A stretch of 64,000 nucleotides of DNA from Chimonanthus salicifolius (lineage: Eukaryota; Streptophyta; Magnoliopsida; Laurales; Calycanthaceae): assembly GCA_013350335.1 (NCBI GenBank), contig CM023540.1:23725175-23789174 (forward strand), in the 5' to 3' direction. A program made the translations under genes and the position numbers. Positions 12,901-23,967 of this stretch are shown here, one piece after another. Each line of letters opens with the position of its first letter. Positions within the stretch are counted from its first letter, which is position 1. The notes beneath the pieces are model-generated. The model worked only from the letters and a program-made list of their open reading frames with translations. It was not told the DNA's origin and did not search any database.

Positions 12901-15900
12901 TTGTAGATAACAAAAAATTAAAAATCCTCATGCCAAAGACTCTGAAGTTACAATTAAAAGGGCCCTCTTCACTCACGGAAAAGAAGCTCCTGATGTAAAG
13001 AGTTCCTCGTGTTTGTACTAAAAGAAGATAATAGCTCCTCACGTGTGTATAGGGGTGAAACTTGGGTTGGGTTTTGACCCCACTTGAATTTTTTGTGGGT
13101 TGGGTCATATAATTTTCAAATTTGGGTCAGGTCGGGTTGAAGGGATAAGACCCGCATGAAATTCGGGTCGGTTGGATTAGAAAATTTAAACTTCCAACCA
13201 GATAGGACCCAATCTGACCTGACCCGATTTCCATAAGTTAACTATAAAAGCAAAAAAAAAACTAAATTACTAGTTGCTACCCTCGATCCTTTTGCGCCCC
13301 CCCCCCCCCCCCCCCCCTCTCTCTCCCTCTCCCTCTCCTCCTCTCTCTGTAACCTCAACCATTTGATACTTTTGTTCCTCGTTGGCTTTCCTCTCCCTCC
13401 CTCTCTCTTTTCCAATGGAGCCTCTCCTGATCAGTGGACGCATGAACCCATCCAGATCCATGGCCGCGACCGTTGCTTGAGCAGCGCCGGTGCGCAGCCT
13501 CGCCCTACGTGTGTACTAAAGAGTTCATAAAACCCTAAATGACTAACTTCAACCAGTGACAGAAACGATAACTCTAGCAGCGAAAGAATGAAAGACAGAC
13601 ACAGAAAAGACAAAGAAGAGAATCGAAGAAGAAGAGAAAAATTCAGGTTCATTCTCTCTGTTTCCAACTTCGATTTTCATCACAGACGATTTTGCGATTC
13701 GTGGGAGTGACTCATACGATCTACGAGTTACTACCAAAATCGCACGATTTTTGCCCTTTTGCGATTTTTCTACTGATTCAAATCGAGACATGCATTGATT
13801 CGATTTGAATCGCACGATTCGAACTGTGAATCGCACGATTCGAACTGTGAATCGTGCGATTTTAACAACACTGATGAATAGTATTATAAAAATATTAAAG
13901 ACATTTATTAAAATTTAATAAGTAATACATGATGCTCTGAATTTTATCTTGGGATATTTTCTTAACCATAAAGAATAACAAGGGTAATTGATGCATATAA
14001 AAGGCCAATCTAAGTTCATTGTCGAAAATATAAATAAATTAAACTTTGGATAGGCACTCTTCAATGAAGCCCAAATTTTTAATTTTTTAACTCAATGGAA
14101 ATAGGAGTGGAGAGATTTAGAAGAAAAAGGGGGAAAAACTAAAAATTGAATATGGGGAAGAAGATGTGAAAAGAATTAGATAGAAACGAAGGAAAAAGGA
14201 GAAAGAAGAAGAAGAAACGTTATTAGAGAAGAATATACAATGTTTTTATAAAAAAGAAGAAATGGAGCAAAAATCTTACTAGTAAGGTTGTGGTAGCTGA
14301 ATATGGTGGAGGTAAGCCACCCGTCGTAGTAGCCTGCAAAGATTAGAGAAAGGCATGGAAGAACCTCATGTGGAGGCAGGGAGTCTCGTGTCTTGAAACG
14401 AGGGTTCTATCTGTTCATTACGATTCACGATTCACCCCTCAACCGATTCACAATACGATTCGAGTTTGACAACATTGGATTTTTCAACCAGAAACGAATG
14501 AAGGTGCAATAGGCCCATCTACTAACATGATGCGGTCTTAGGCCAGGCCGGGCCATTTTTTAAAACATTGGTCTCATCATGGAAAGAAAAAGAGAAAAGT
14601 ATAGCAAAAAATTTGACTTACTTTCTTCTTGTTAAAGTTCATCCGCAGCAAAAATTCTTGATACAGCATCTCATCCTCTTTCGTCGATATCTCATAATGA
14701 ACTTCATCGGGATCTCTAGTTGTTCCATCCCAACCCTCAGGCATGACCTTGAAGTCAGGTTTATAGGGAAGTGAAGCCACATGAAACTCCCTATCATGGG
14801 AGTTAAAAAATCTGCAAGGTAACAAATAAAAGAAGATGAAAATATTGAAGCAGTTTTCCAAGACACTTAATGGAAGGGCAGTCAAATTAGTTTTTTCATG
14901 ATCCAAAAGAAGAGAATATAAGATAAAAAGAACAAAAAACTAATTATAAAATGAGTAAAGAATCCACTCAACTGAAGGTATTTCAGTGTCCTAGAAAATA
15001 AAGCAAGTCTGTATGCTAATGAAGCACATTTTCCAGCAACAGGATAATTTGACAATTATAAAGAAATTCATAAAGTAAAAGAGATTTCTTCTATGCTATC
15101 ACCTGAAATTTGACTGAACATATTTTACCTATGAAGCACGGATACTCCGAAACCATCGGAGTATCCGTATCGGATACGTTTCCGACACGGATACGGCCGG
15201 ATACGGCTCGGATACGTGTCGGATACGTATCCAATTAAATATTATATATTTTAAATACCGATACGGCTCGGATACGCCATCTGATACGTGCAGATACGGC
15301 GGGATACGGCTAAACACGGGATACGGCACGCGGACACGGCAAATGACGGGATACGGCCAAAAACGGAAGAAAAGAGGGGAAAAAAAAAGAAAAAAATAAA
15401 AACTTACTCTTTCCTCTCCTCTGCTTCCACGACTTCTTTCCTCTCCTCTCTGCTTCTCACAAAAACCCCTCGGAAACCCTCTTCTGCGGCGACAACCCTG
15501 TGCGAAACTTCCTCTGCTCTCGATTCGCTGCCTCTGCTCTTGATTCGCTGCTCTCTCCTCTCTGCTGCTCGTCTTTTTCTGCATCTTCCGATTCGCGGCT
15601 TCTCTAGGTATGCCTTTCTTCTTCCTCTTCTCTCCTTCTTCTTCGTCTTCTCTTCTTCTACTTCTGTTTTCCGTCTTCTTTTTCTTCGTCCAGATTTTCG
15701 TTTTTCCCTCTTCTTCTTCTTCTTCTTCCAGATTTTCGTTTCCCTCTTCTTCTTCTTCTTCCAGATTTTCGTTTTTCCCTCTTCTTCTTCTTCTAGATTT
15801 TCGTTTCCCTCTTCTTCTTCTTCTTCCAGATTTCGTTTTTCCCTCTTCTTCTTCTCCTTCTTCCTCTGTTCTTCTCTTCTTCGTCTTCTTCTCTCAGTCG

Positions 15901-18900
15901 TCTTCTTCTTCTACTTCGTCTTGCACTGTTTTTTTCTCTTCTTCTTCTTCGTCTCTTCGGTTCTTCTTCTTTCTTCTTCTTTTTATTCGTCTTCTTCTTC
16001 TTCTTTCTTCTTCTTCTTATTCGTCTCTTCTTGGCCTCCTTTCCACCCTAATATGCTGTGGAGGTTTTGCTTATTACAATTAGCCTTTAAAATAATTTAT
16101 ATTTGTTATTGTAATTTGTCGGCTGTACATATTTTCGGCTGAACATTTTTAAGTAAATTTTTATTTTAAGATTTTTATCAGTAATGGTTAAGCATAAATA
16201 CCTTCATTTTATATCGTTTCTGGTATTTGATGGAGATATTAATATTTGAATACATCATCAACTTTTAGAAGTATTTGTTGGGTTACTGAGAAATCTACCT
16301 CAAAAAATAAAATTCTGTATGTAAATCTCATTCTAAAGCACTGATATTTGATTCTTGTCCTTTTACACGAAATAGTAAAATACAATGATTTATTTCATTT
16401 ACTGTAGATTATTGGTGTTCTGATAATATGGGTCTATTTGATTGTATATTTTAGTTAATTAAATTTTTTTTTGTTATCTATGTTTGCCGTTCAGCCTCTT
16501 TGTCAATTGAAATGGCTACTGGTGGTGAGGGCAGTGGTAGTAGGTGTGGTTCATCTAGTAGTACAGCTACAAGTAGATTTTGTTCCTCCGCGGCTCTAGA
16601 TGACCATTGTCCTCTTTGGTCATATGTTACAATATATCAAAGTAGAGATCTAAATATTGGAGGTGGAAATAGAAAGTGGAAGTGCAATTTTTGTAATAAG
16701 GATTTCAACGGTTCATACTCTAGGGTTAAGGGTCATCTATTGAGGCAATCTGGTAAAGGGATTCAAATATGTGCTTCTGTGACTGAAGAATATTTAAGGG
16801 AACTCTTAAGAATTGTTTCTGAGGCTGAAGAGAGGTGTAGACCAAAAAATGTTCCCTTACCCAATCGTTCCATTGCAACTCTTATGGGCCCAGCATCAAC
16901 TAGTGAGGGGAAAAAAAGACGAGTTGGAGGTACAAGTGCTTTAGAAAAAGCATTTAAAAATGATGCTAGAGATCGGCTTACAAGTGAAATTGCTAGAATG
17001 TTTTATTCAGGTGGTTTGCCATTTAACTTTGCTAGAAATCCCTACTATCTTAGTTCATATACTTTTTCTGCCAACAATCAGATCGCTGGGTATGTTCCTC
17101 CTGGTTATAATGCTTTAAGAACTACACTATTACAAAAGGAGAGAGCAAACATTGAAAGGTTGCTCCAACCAATCAAAAATACTTGGCATGAGAAGGGGAT
17201 GAGCCTAGTTAGTGATGGGTGGAGTGATGCACAAAGGAGGCCGTTAATCAATTTCATGGCTGCATCTGAGGGAGGCCCCATTTTCTTGAAAGCTGTTGAT
17301 GGGTCAAAAGAATATAAAGATAAGCACTACATTGCCAAATTGATGATAGACACAATTCGTGAGGTTGGGTCAGAGAATGTGGTGCAAGTTGTGACCGATA
17401 ATGCTCCTGTATGTAAGGCAGCGGGGCTACTTGTTGAAGGTCATTACCCTCACATATTTTGGACTCCTTGTGTGGTGCACACATTAAATCTTGCACTAAA
17501 AAATATATGTGCATCAAAAAATACAGAGAGGAATGAGAATGTTTTTGCTGAATGCCATTGGATTACTGAAGTTTCAGATGATGCATGTTTTATTCGCAAT
17601 TTCATTATGAATCATTCTATGAGATTGGCTATTTTTAATTCCATTGTACCATTGAAATTGCTTGCTGTGGCCGAGACACGATTTGCTTCCACCATTGTGA
17701 TGTTGAAGAGATTGAAGCTTATCAAGCGTGGCCTTCAGGAGATGGTTATTTGTGAGGAATGGAGTGCCTACCGAGAGGATGACGTTGGAAAGGCTCAAGC
17801 TGTGAAAGAGATGATTTTAAATGATGTATGGTGGGACAAGGTTGATTATATTCTTTCTTTTACACGCCCAATCTATGAGATGCTCCGGTTGTGCGACACG
17901 GATAAGCCGACCCTTCATTTGGTTTATGATATGTGGGATACAATGATAGAGCAAGTGAAGGCGGCGATATATGGCCATGAGTTGAAGGAGCTAGATGAGC
18001 AATCTACTTTTTATGGTGTGGTGTATGATGTACTCATTGATCGATGGACTAAAAGTTGTACACCACTACATTGCATGGCTCATTCTTTGAATCCAAGGTA
18101 ATTTATCTATTTCGATTATTTTTTTAGATTTTGAACTTCATGTTTTACAAACTAATGTTATGCTTTTCTAACCTATAGGTATTATAGTAGTGAATGGCTT
18201 GCTCAAGCTCCGAATAGGGTTGTACCACATAAGGATCCAGAGATATCTGATGAGAGAAACAAATGTTTGAGAAGGTATTTCCCTGATGTGAATGAGAGGA
18301 AAGCTGTTCTGACGGAATATGCAAGATTTTCAGGAGCTACTGATGTATTTGGGTCCTTTGATTGTTTACAAGATAGATGGGACTTGGATCCAAAAACATG
18401 GTGGGTGACCTATGGATCTTCTATACCAAGACTGCAAACGATGGCTCTTAAGCTTCTTGTACAACCATGTTCATCATCGTGTTGTGAGAGGAATTGGAGC
18501 ACCTACTCATTCATCCACTCCATGAAAAGAAACAAGATACATCCTAAGAGAGCTGAAGATTTGGTGTTCATACATACAAATCTTCGTCTTTTGTCAAGGA
18601 AGAATGAAGGCTATGTCAAAGGACCAACTAGGATGTGGGACATTGGAGGAGATCAGTGGGATCCATTTGACGGAGCTGGAGTTCTAGAGGTTGCAAGTTT
18701 GTCTCTTGATGAACCAGATATGGAGGCAGTTGTTTTTACTGATGCGGGTGAAGGAAATGAAGAGATTGAAACTTTCCATCAGATTTTGTAATAAGTTTAA
18801 ACATGTATTTTGTGAGTGACTTATATTTTGTTGAAATGTTGACTCTTTTTATCTAAAAGTAGAATTTATGATGTTTTTTTGTAAATGCTTGAATTTATTA

Positions 18901-21900
18901 TTATTATATATATATTATATAATTTTTTAATTTAGCGTATCCTGCCGTACCCGTATCCTAGTTTTTAAAAATTTGCTGTGTCCCCGTATCGGATACGTAT
19001 CGTATCGGATACGCGTACCCGTATCGGTGCTTCATTGTATTTTACTAGCTTTAATTATTTTATTGCCTTAGATCAGTTATGTAAGAATGACTACTAGCTT
19101 GATTTTTATTGTGTCACTAATCCACAAGCCCCAATTTTATATTGTGGAGCTAGTAGATCCTACCCACATGTCATGTCTCTACATGATGAGGATCAACATC
19201 AGCCCAGACACAATACCATGCGTTTGAGTCCCCATGAATAGAATGAGAATCAAAGCATTAAGATAATCAGCTTGTTTTTTATCATACAGATCATAATTAT
19301 GCAAGCCATTTATCTCATCCTTGAGCTTACACTGATAGAGCTAATGAGGCAGATTTGCAAGGGAGGAACTTTAGGGCATGTTTGTGTGCAATATTTTCCA
19401 TGGAAATGATTGATTTCCATGTTGAAATTGTTTTCCAATGTTCCATATGAACCTTTTCCATGGAAAATGATTTTTGGTTATGTTCTAAAAGAATTGTGGA
19501 AAAGAATTCCAAAGGGGAGGGGTTGGAAAGCAACTTCTATGACTCGTAAATAACAACACCTAGGACCCAACCAATGGACTAACCATAGCCTAGCCCACCC
19601 AACCATGACCAATGACCCAAAAGACCCATTGACCCCCGATCTATTACCCAAATCACAAATCAATCAACCCAACCATGATCCATGGTTAACCTAACCCAAC
19701 CAGTGACTCATGGCAAGTGGTCCAACCTAACCAAATACAACTACAATCTATTACTTGACCCATGACCGACCCAACCCATATTCCATGCCTAAACACCCCC
19801 AAACCTATGAGACCTGGCTTAAGAATTTCTAGATCAAATAGGTGGGTTAGGGCCAAAACCTAACCCAATTGCACTTCTCATTACATAATATTACCATTTT
19901 AAGTAAAATAAATATTGAATAAACTATATAATATATTTAGCTTTTATTGTATAAGTGGTATCATTATTGTTTTTTTTTTAAATGATCCACATCACCAACC
20001 TAATAATTGAAAAAAGTTTCATTGATGAATCAATGTATAGTTTTTTTGTTGCACCAAACAATAGAAATTGATAACCATGCAAACCAAAATCTATAGATTT
20101 CATTTTCTATGGTAAAAGAAATCCTAGAGGAAAATTACTTTCTATGGAAAATAACTGTGCACAAACATGACTGGGCTCTACTTGAATTAATGGAAAGAAA
20201 AATACTTCCCTAAAACATGAACATTTTCTTAAAAATTTAACCATTTTTACCTATATATGTTTTTTAAGGATTTCTGACCAGAAATGCCCTTTTTTTTCCT
20301 TGGAAATGATGACCATATGATTAAAGGACTAGACGTGGAATCTAAAGATGAGAATCCAAATAGGGTAATAGAATTACATATTACACCTAGCTAGGGCAAG
20401 GCATACAAAAAAGCTAAACATGCCTGCCTCAACAGGAAATGAAAAAAAAAAATTCCCATCTGGGAAAGTGTCAGCCAGGAGAAGAAAAATGCACACTCGC
20501 AACTTTAGCCATAGCATTCGCTAGCAAGTTTGCACTTCTAGGAATATGATGAAGGTTATGATAATTAAATGATACTAAATCTCTGATCTCCTCAATGACA
20601 TCTACAAGAGGCCCCGGAAGCGCAGATCTATCATGTGCATTTTACAAGACAACAGAGGAGAGTATTGATCATCTTTTTGGTGGATGTGGGTTTGCTTTAG
20701 GTTTATGGAATGGTTTTTTTTTAAATCCAATGGGTTGTTCAAAGGTTTTTAACGGGTCTTTTATTATTTCTAGTTGGGAGAAGGGCCCTTTCAAGGGAAT
20801 GGGAAAACTTAGATGGTTGTCAATCCCAGTGGTGGTTTTGTGGTCTTTGAGGAGGGCGCAGAATTCAAAAAGGTTTTGAAAGGAAAGGTAGTTCTAGGGA
20901 GGAGGTCTTTGAGGTGGCGAGAATGAGCCAAATTGAATGGCTAAGGGTGTGTATAGGGTTTGAGGCGTTTTAAGTCGATTCTATTAGATACTAGGAAAGA
21001 TGTAAAAAAAATGGGTGAGTGCACCACCATGACCAAAGACCGAGACAAGTGCTTCGTTGGTTGTTTTTTTTTTTTGAAAGGTGTAGATACAGAAAGAGTG
21101 AAAGAATCTGCGGATTCACCGTCGAGGGGAGCACAGGCAAGAGGCAAGGATTTTGCAACCCCGTGACAATTGGTATCAGAGTAGGTTGATAGCATCATGT
21201 CGGCGTTGGAGGTCACTGCAACTGACCCGAACGAGAGGAGGCCCAGATCTTCCAAGTTGAAGAGGGACAGGTTCACAGAGCCAAGGAAGGACAAGTCCAT
21301 GGACCTCGGCTCGTTGGAGGACCGGGTAGGAAGGTTGGAACTTGCCATGGCTGATGGAGAAGCTAGGTTGGAGGACTATTAGGGTAACAAAATTCATGTG
21401 TTGAAGCCGTCGGGTGGAAGCCACCAAAGAGAGGGTTGGTTTAAATTTAATTTGGATGGGGTGGCAAGGGGAAAACTTGGTCCAACTAGATGTGGGGTGC
21501 GTTGCATGATCATGAGGGGAAATTAATTTGTTTCTTATAGGATCAGTGGGAGTTAGAGGTTCGAACGAGGTTGAATTGCTAGCGATTAGAAAGGAATTGG
21601 AGGTACGGAACGATGAGGTAGGTTGCTGAAAGGAAGGGATTCAACGAAAGCCACAAGGTGGGCTAGTGGAAAGAGAGCTTCCCCCCTCTGAGAAGATCAT
21701 TTTCAATCATTGTGAACAACATTAAGTAAGATCATATGCTTCTGAAACCTTTCAACTAAGAACACAAACAAGGGCATTAAACCATGCAAATAGCTATTAT
21801 CAGATGCAACAAAAAACACTGGAAAAAAAAAAAGAGGCTCATATGGTACAGTACATATGCAAATAAAGTAGTAAAAACGCATGGCACCCTGGAGAAGCTA

Positions 21901-22428
21901 AGGGGTTTTGGAGCCTAAAGAGCAATGCGCACTTCAGGTGTGGGCTTTTTTATTCTAGGCACACTTTTTTTTATATTTTTAAACATATGTTTATTTATTT
22001 GATCATGTATACTTTTCAAACCAATATGAATACAAGGCAATGGTCAACGACTATATCTAAGATGTTAATAACAAATGCATTACTTTTTTGAGTCACTGTA
22101 AACTAAAATAATGAATTACGTATCCTATAAAAAAATACATCAAATGTAAAAACACCATTGCATAATATAAAAAATTAATAACAAAAGCATAATATATAAA
22201 AACCAAGTAGTAAAAATTCAAAATCATATATAAGTCATCATTCCAATGATCATATCATCAACTAAAAAGAAAATGTTTAAAAGTTCTTTTGTCATATGAC
22301 CATCCACCACCAATCCAATGGAAAGAGTTCTTAAACAAACAAAAAGCATGACTTTCATTCCATGAATCCTTCATCAGCATCATAATCACCATCATCATTG
22401 TCAATAAGATCATGGAACTTGTCTATTT

Positions 22429-22500
<72 letters not shown>

Positions 22501-23967
22501 GCCCTAGACCCTAACTCTATTGTAAGTTCTTTTATATTTCAAGTTAAAACATGTTAGGACTTGACATGTTTTCTATTTTGATTTTAAAGCTCAAACGGAA
22601 AATTATATTTTAGTATTTACATTTTAACGCTTAACAAGGAAAAAAATAAATAGGCACGCTTTTACATAAGGCGCAAGACTGTGACTAGGCAAACCTAGGC
22701 ACACTTTCTCATTTAAGCATGTCTGTGCCACAACTGACAATACTTACGTGCAAAACCGTTGTGGTGCCTTAGGTGCACAAGGACATGTTTGGCTACTATA
22801 CATGCAATTTGGATATTTTATGCATAGTCAACGATTACCCATTGCCAAATGTGCGCTTTCAACATGATGATAATTGGGAACACAATCGTAAGATGCTTCT
22901 TTTGCCAACTTTGTACCCCAAAACATGGTTTTTTTTCAGTGACCTCATCAAAGCCAATGCAAAGTGCCTTCTCAAAATGTGCATTCTTCATGGCATCATC
23001 ATTGTCAAAACCATTTGTCACATCTATATTGGATTTACACTCAATTATATCATCAATTGTATTTTCTACCACCCTACGAATCATATTATATGGCTTCCAT
23101 TTTCTTCCCATCTATTGGAGCAGCATTCACTTTTTTCTTATCACTATTTGTGTAAGACAATTTTCAGCATGTTGTTGTTATTGTCATTTAAGAGAAGCAG
23201 AAGTGAGTATCAATGTCATGAACTGAAATTACAAATTTGTTGAAAGAAGTAACTAAGGAATTTGAATCCAAGTATTACCAAAAAAAAAAAAGGAATTCAA
23301 GTACTTACTCCGGGCAAGTGTCAAGCAAGAGCTCAACTGAATCGTCCAAGGGCTGTCCAAGCTTCTTCTCTTCCTCCTCCTCCAGTTCTTTCAGCCATAG
23401 GATGGCGTGCACGCGCTGCCTCATAATCCGGTAATCTTTAGCAAGCCGCTCCACTGTATACACTTCAGGATTCTCCTTGTGCAACCGGTACATCTCAGCC
23501 TTCTCCGAGTCCTTGAGATATGATCCTCGAGCACCAGGCTCCCGCACCTGCTTCATCAGGACCGCCAGTTCTCCCATCCGATTACCCCAGCCGTCCACAA
23601 ACGCCTGGCTCTTCCTGTTCTCTTTCTCTAGCTCGGTCAGTTCATCGGGCTCGGGAACAGACGGGAGAGAAGGTTGTGACAGTTCGGATGCCCCGGGAGT
23701 GACCTGACGACCGACGGCCTCTCCGTCGAAATGGTCTTTGGTAAGACCAGTAGACCATGACGAGACGGAGTCCCATCCCAGATTGGAGTCGGTAGGTGTT
23801 GCATTGGTGTCCCACCCCTTATCCCAGGTGTCATCTCCGCCGTTGGATTTGGAGGAGAATGATAGTGCGGACGATCGGAGGCCGTTGCATGAGATTCGAT
23901 GGTGGACGGATGGGGTTTTTGGAAGAGAGATTGAAAGGCGAGAAAGAACGCGATGGAAATTTTGCAT
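9954..23967 (-). CDS. GCD1: GCD1-like mitochondrial protein (Bot1p/mS35 small ribosomal subunit family)
   Basis: Three exons on the minus strand: 23967-23309, 14811-14622 and 10181-9954, joined in frame (659+190+228 nt) to give 358 residues. Borders are consensus: GA|GTAAGT to TTGCAG|A, and AAA|GTAAGT to TTGCAG|ATG. The N terminus (MQNFHRVLSRLSISLP) is rich in Arg and Ser with no acidic residues at first, like a mitochondrial presequence. The conserved part includes GWGNRMGELAVLMK, YTVERLAKDYRIMRQRVHAI, the acidic ELEEEEEKK and a basic tail ending RRRRKILP. From memory this matches plant GAMETE CELL DEFECTIVE 1, whose domain is the eukaryotic mitochondrial regulator (Bot1p) family, now assigned to ribosomal protein mS35. 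The introns are very large (8497 and 4440 bp) and filled with transposons, including a whole hAT element. The exons themselves have no lesions. Confidence 0.8.
11704..11888 (+). mobile_element. tRNA-derived SINE
   Basis: It has an internal RNA polymerase III promoter: A box TAGCTGAATTGG at 11718-11729 and B box GTTGGAGTCC at 11763-11772, at tRNA-like spacing. The body ends in a short A run at about 11879-11887. No clear target-site duplication was found, so the limits are approximate. It is not a tRNA gene, because the acceptor and anticodon arms do not fold. Confidence 0.6.
12376..14477. mobile_element. 2.1 kb DNA element with ~50 bp terminal inverted repeats
   Basis: The left end begins CAATGTTGTCAAACTCGAAT and the right end is its reverse complement. 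Similarity continues about 50 bp inward through GTGAATCGGT and AGGGGTG with a handful of mismatches. A third related end lies inside at about 13800-13873 (reverse complement starts CAGTGTTGTTAAAATCGC), pointing to a nested or rearranged relative. The interior has no transposase frame, so the element is non-autonomous. No 8- or 9-bp target duplication was found, so the superfamily is uncertain. Confidence 0.65.
13297..13317. repeat. C homopolymer of 21 nt
   Basis: An uninterrupted run of 21 C followed directly by CT-rich low-complexity sequence. The minus strand is G-rich. Runs like this are prone to sequencing and assembly length errors. Confidence 0.95.
15135..15360 (+). repeat. Subterminal GGATACG repeat zone of the hAT element
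   Basis: More than a dozen copies of GATACG or close variants, in both orientations, within about 230 bp of the left terminus. The right subterminal zone (about 18938-19025) has a smaller matching cluster. In hAT elements such motifs bind transposase. That role here is inferred. Confidence 0.75.
15695..15855 (+). repeat. Tandem ~32 bp CT-rich repeat
   Basis: About five consecutive units of the form CAGATTTTCGTTT followed by CCCTCTTCTTCTTC, with small length differences. It probably lies in a 5' UTR intron of the transposase gene: a good donor (CTAG|GTATGC) is at 15607 and an acceptor (CCGTTCAG) at 16493. Long open frames across this stretch are a by-product of low complexity. Confidence 0.75.
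16512..18791 (+). CDS. hAT transposase (BED zinc finger, DUF659, C-terminal dimerisation domain)
   Basis: Two exons, 16512-18097 and 18179-18791, joined across an 81 bp GT-AG intron that splits an AGG codon, giving 732 residues without a stop. The start is the ATG of MATGGEGSG; the frame is open a little further upstream but without an ATG. Domains in order: a BED-type zinc finger (CNFC ... GHLL ... IQIC), a DUF659/RNase-H-like core with VSDGWSD and VVTDNA carrying the two catalytic aspartates plus the CVVHTLNL segment, and a C-terminal region with SSSCCERNWSTYS carrying the catalytic glutamate within the hAT dimerisation motif. All key residues are present. It would cut and paste the surrounding element and may be active, though expression is not shown. 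Confidence 0.9.
19374..20173. mobile_element. Probable MITE with ~30 bp terminal inverted repeats
   Basis: The left end reads GGGCATGTTTGTGTGCAATA and continues into TTTTCCATGG. The right end, reverse-complemented, reads GTCATGTTTGTGCACAGTTA and continues into TTTTCCATAG. The interior is non-coding, with many CCAACC/GACCCA motifs. The boundary and target duplication could not be fixed, so the limits are approximate. Confidence 0.5.
20595..21650 (+). pseudogene. LINE remnant: zinc-binding RT domain and RNase H, interrupted
   Basis: 20640-20880 translates to a segment with the zf-RVT pattern of plant LINEs (CAFYKTTEESIDHLFGGC ... LWNGFF). A following stretch (GSSREEVFEVARMSQIEWL) matches the usual linker before RNase H. 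21427-21640 reads WFKFNLDGVARGK ... GSNEVELLAIRKELEV, the LINE RNase H domain. Frames change between segments and stops occur, so it is dead. A piece of LTR retrotransposon separates the two halves. Confidence 0.65.
21165..21381 (+). pseudogene. LTR-retrotransposon leader fragment (primer-binding site and gag start)
   Basis: ATTGGTATCAGAGTAGG at about 21169-21185 matches the initiator-methionine tRNA primer-binding site of plant LTR retrotransposons, with one change from TGGTATCAGAGC. About 10 bp later an ATG at 21197 opens a 61-codon frame with RSSKLKRDRFTEPRKDK and VGRLELAMADGEARLEDY, resembling a gag N terminus, which ends in a stop. Upstream sequence may be the tail of its LTR. No pol domain remains. 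Confidence 0.6.
22430..22495. repeat. CT dinucleotide microsatellite (about 33 units)
   Basis: A pure CT/GA tract of 66 nt in intron 1 of the GCD1-like gene. Confidence 0.98.

Larger units (their letters stand above)
10182..14621 (-). other. Intron 2 of the GCD1-like gene (4440 bp)
   Basis: AT-rich intron with a plus-strand SINE (about 11704-11888), a 2.1 kb inverted-repeat element (12376-14477) and a 21-nt C homopolymer inside that element. The stretch 10182-11700 has only short frames without recognisable similarity. Confidence 0.7.
15129..19037 (+). mobile_element. Complete hAT transposon with 8-bp target-site duplication
   Basis: The 8-bp direct repeat TATTTTAC lies at 15121-15128 and 19038-19045, the hallmark length for hAT. 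The terminal inverted repeats are CTATGAAGCACGGATAC on the left and CAATGAAGCACCGATAC (reverse complement of the right end), 14 of 17 matching. Both subterminal regions are packed with GGATACG/CGTATCC motifs (about 15135-15360 and 18938-19025), as expected of transposase binding sites. It encodes one spliced transposase on the plus strand. It sits in intron 1 of the GCD1-like gene, in the opposite orientation. Size 3909 bp. Confidence 0.9.
14812..23308 (-). other. Intron 1 of the GCD1-like gene (8497 bp)
   Basis: Contains the hAT element (15129-19037), a possible long-TIR MITE (about 19374-20173), a LINE remnant interrupted by an LTR-retrotransposon leader (20595-21650), and a CT microsatellite (22430-22495). 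From 21660 to 23300, apart from the microsatellite, I see only AT-rich sequence and short frames of no recognisable family. Confidence 0.8.

Noticed and set aside
15288..16142. 284-codon plus-strand ORF rich in Ser and Phe
   Set aside because: Low-complexity TTC/CTT repeats in the hAT 5' region create an open frame; no domain, and it lies in a probable 5' UTR intron.
16500..16511. Transposase start four codons earlier
   Set aside because: The frame at 16500 begins with TTG, not ATG; the first real ATG is at 16512.
22773..23243. Overlapping ORFs on both strands within intron 1 of the GCD1-like gene
   Set aside because: No recognisable protein in any frame; probably decayed repeat.
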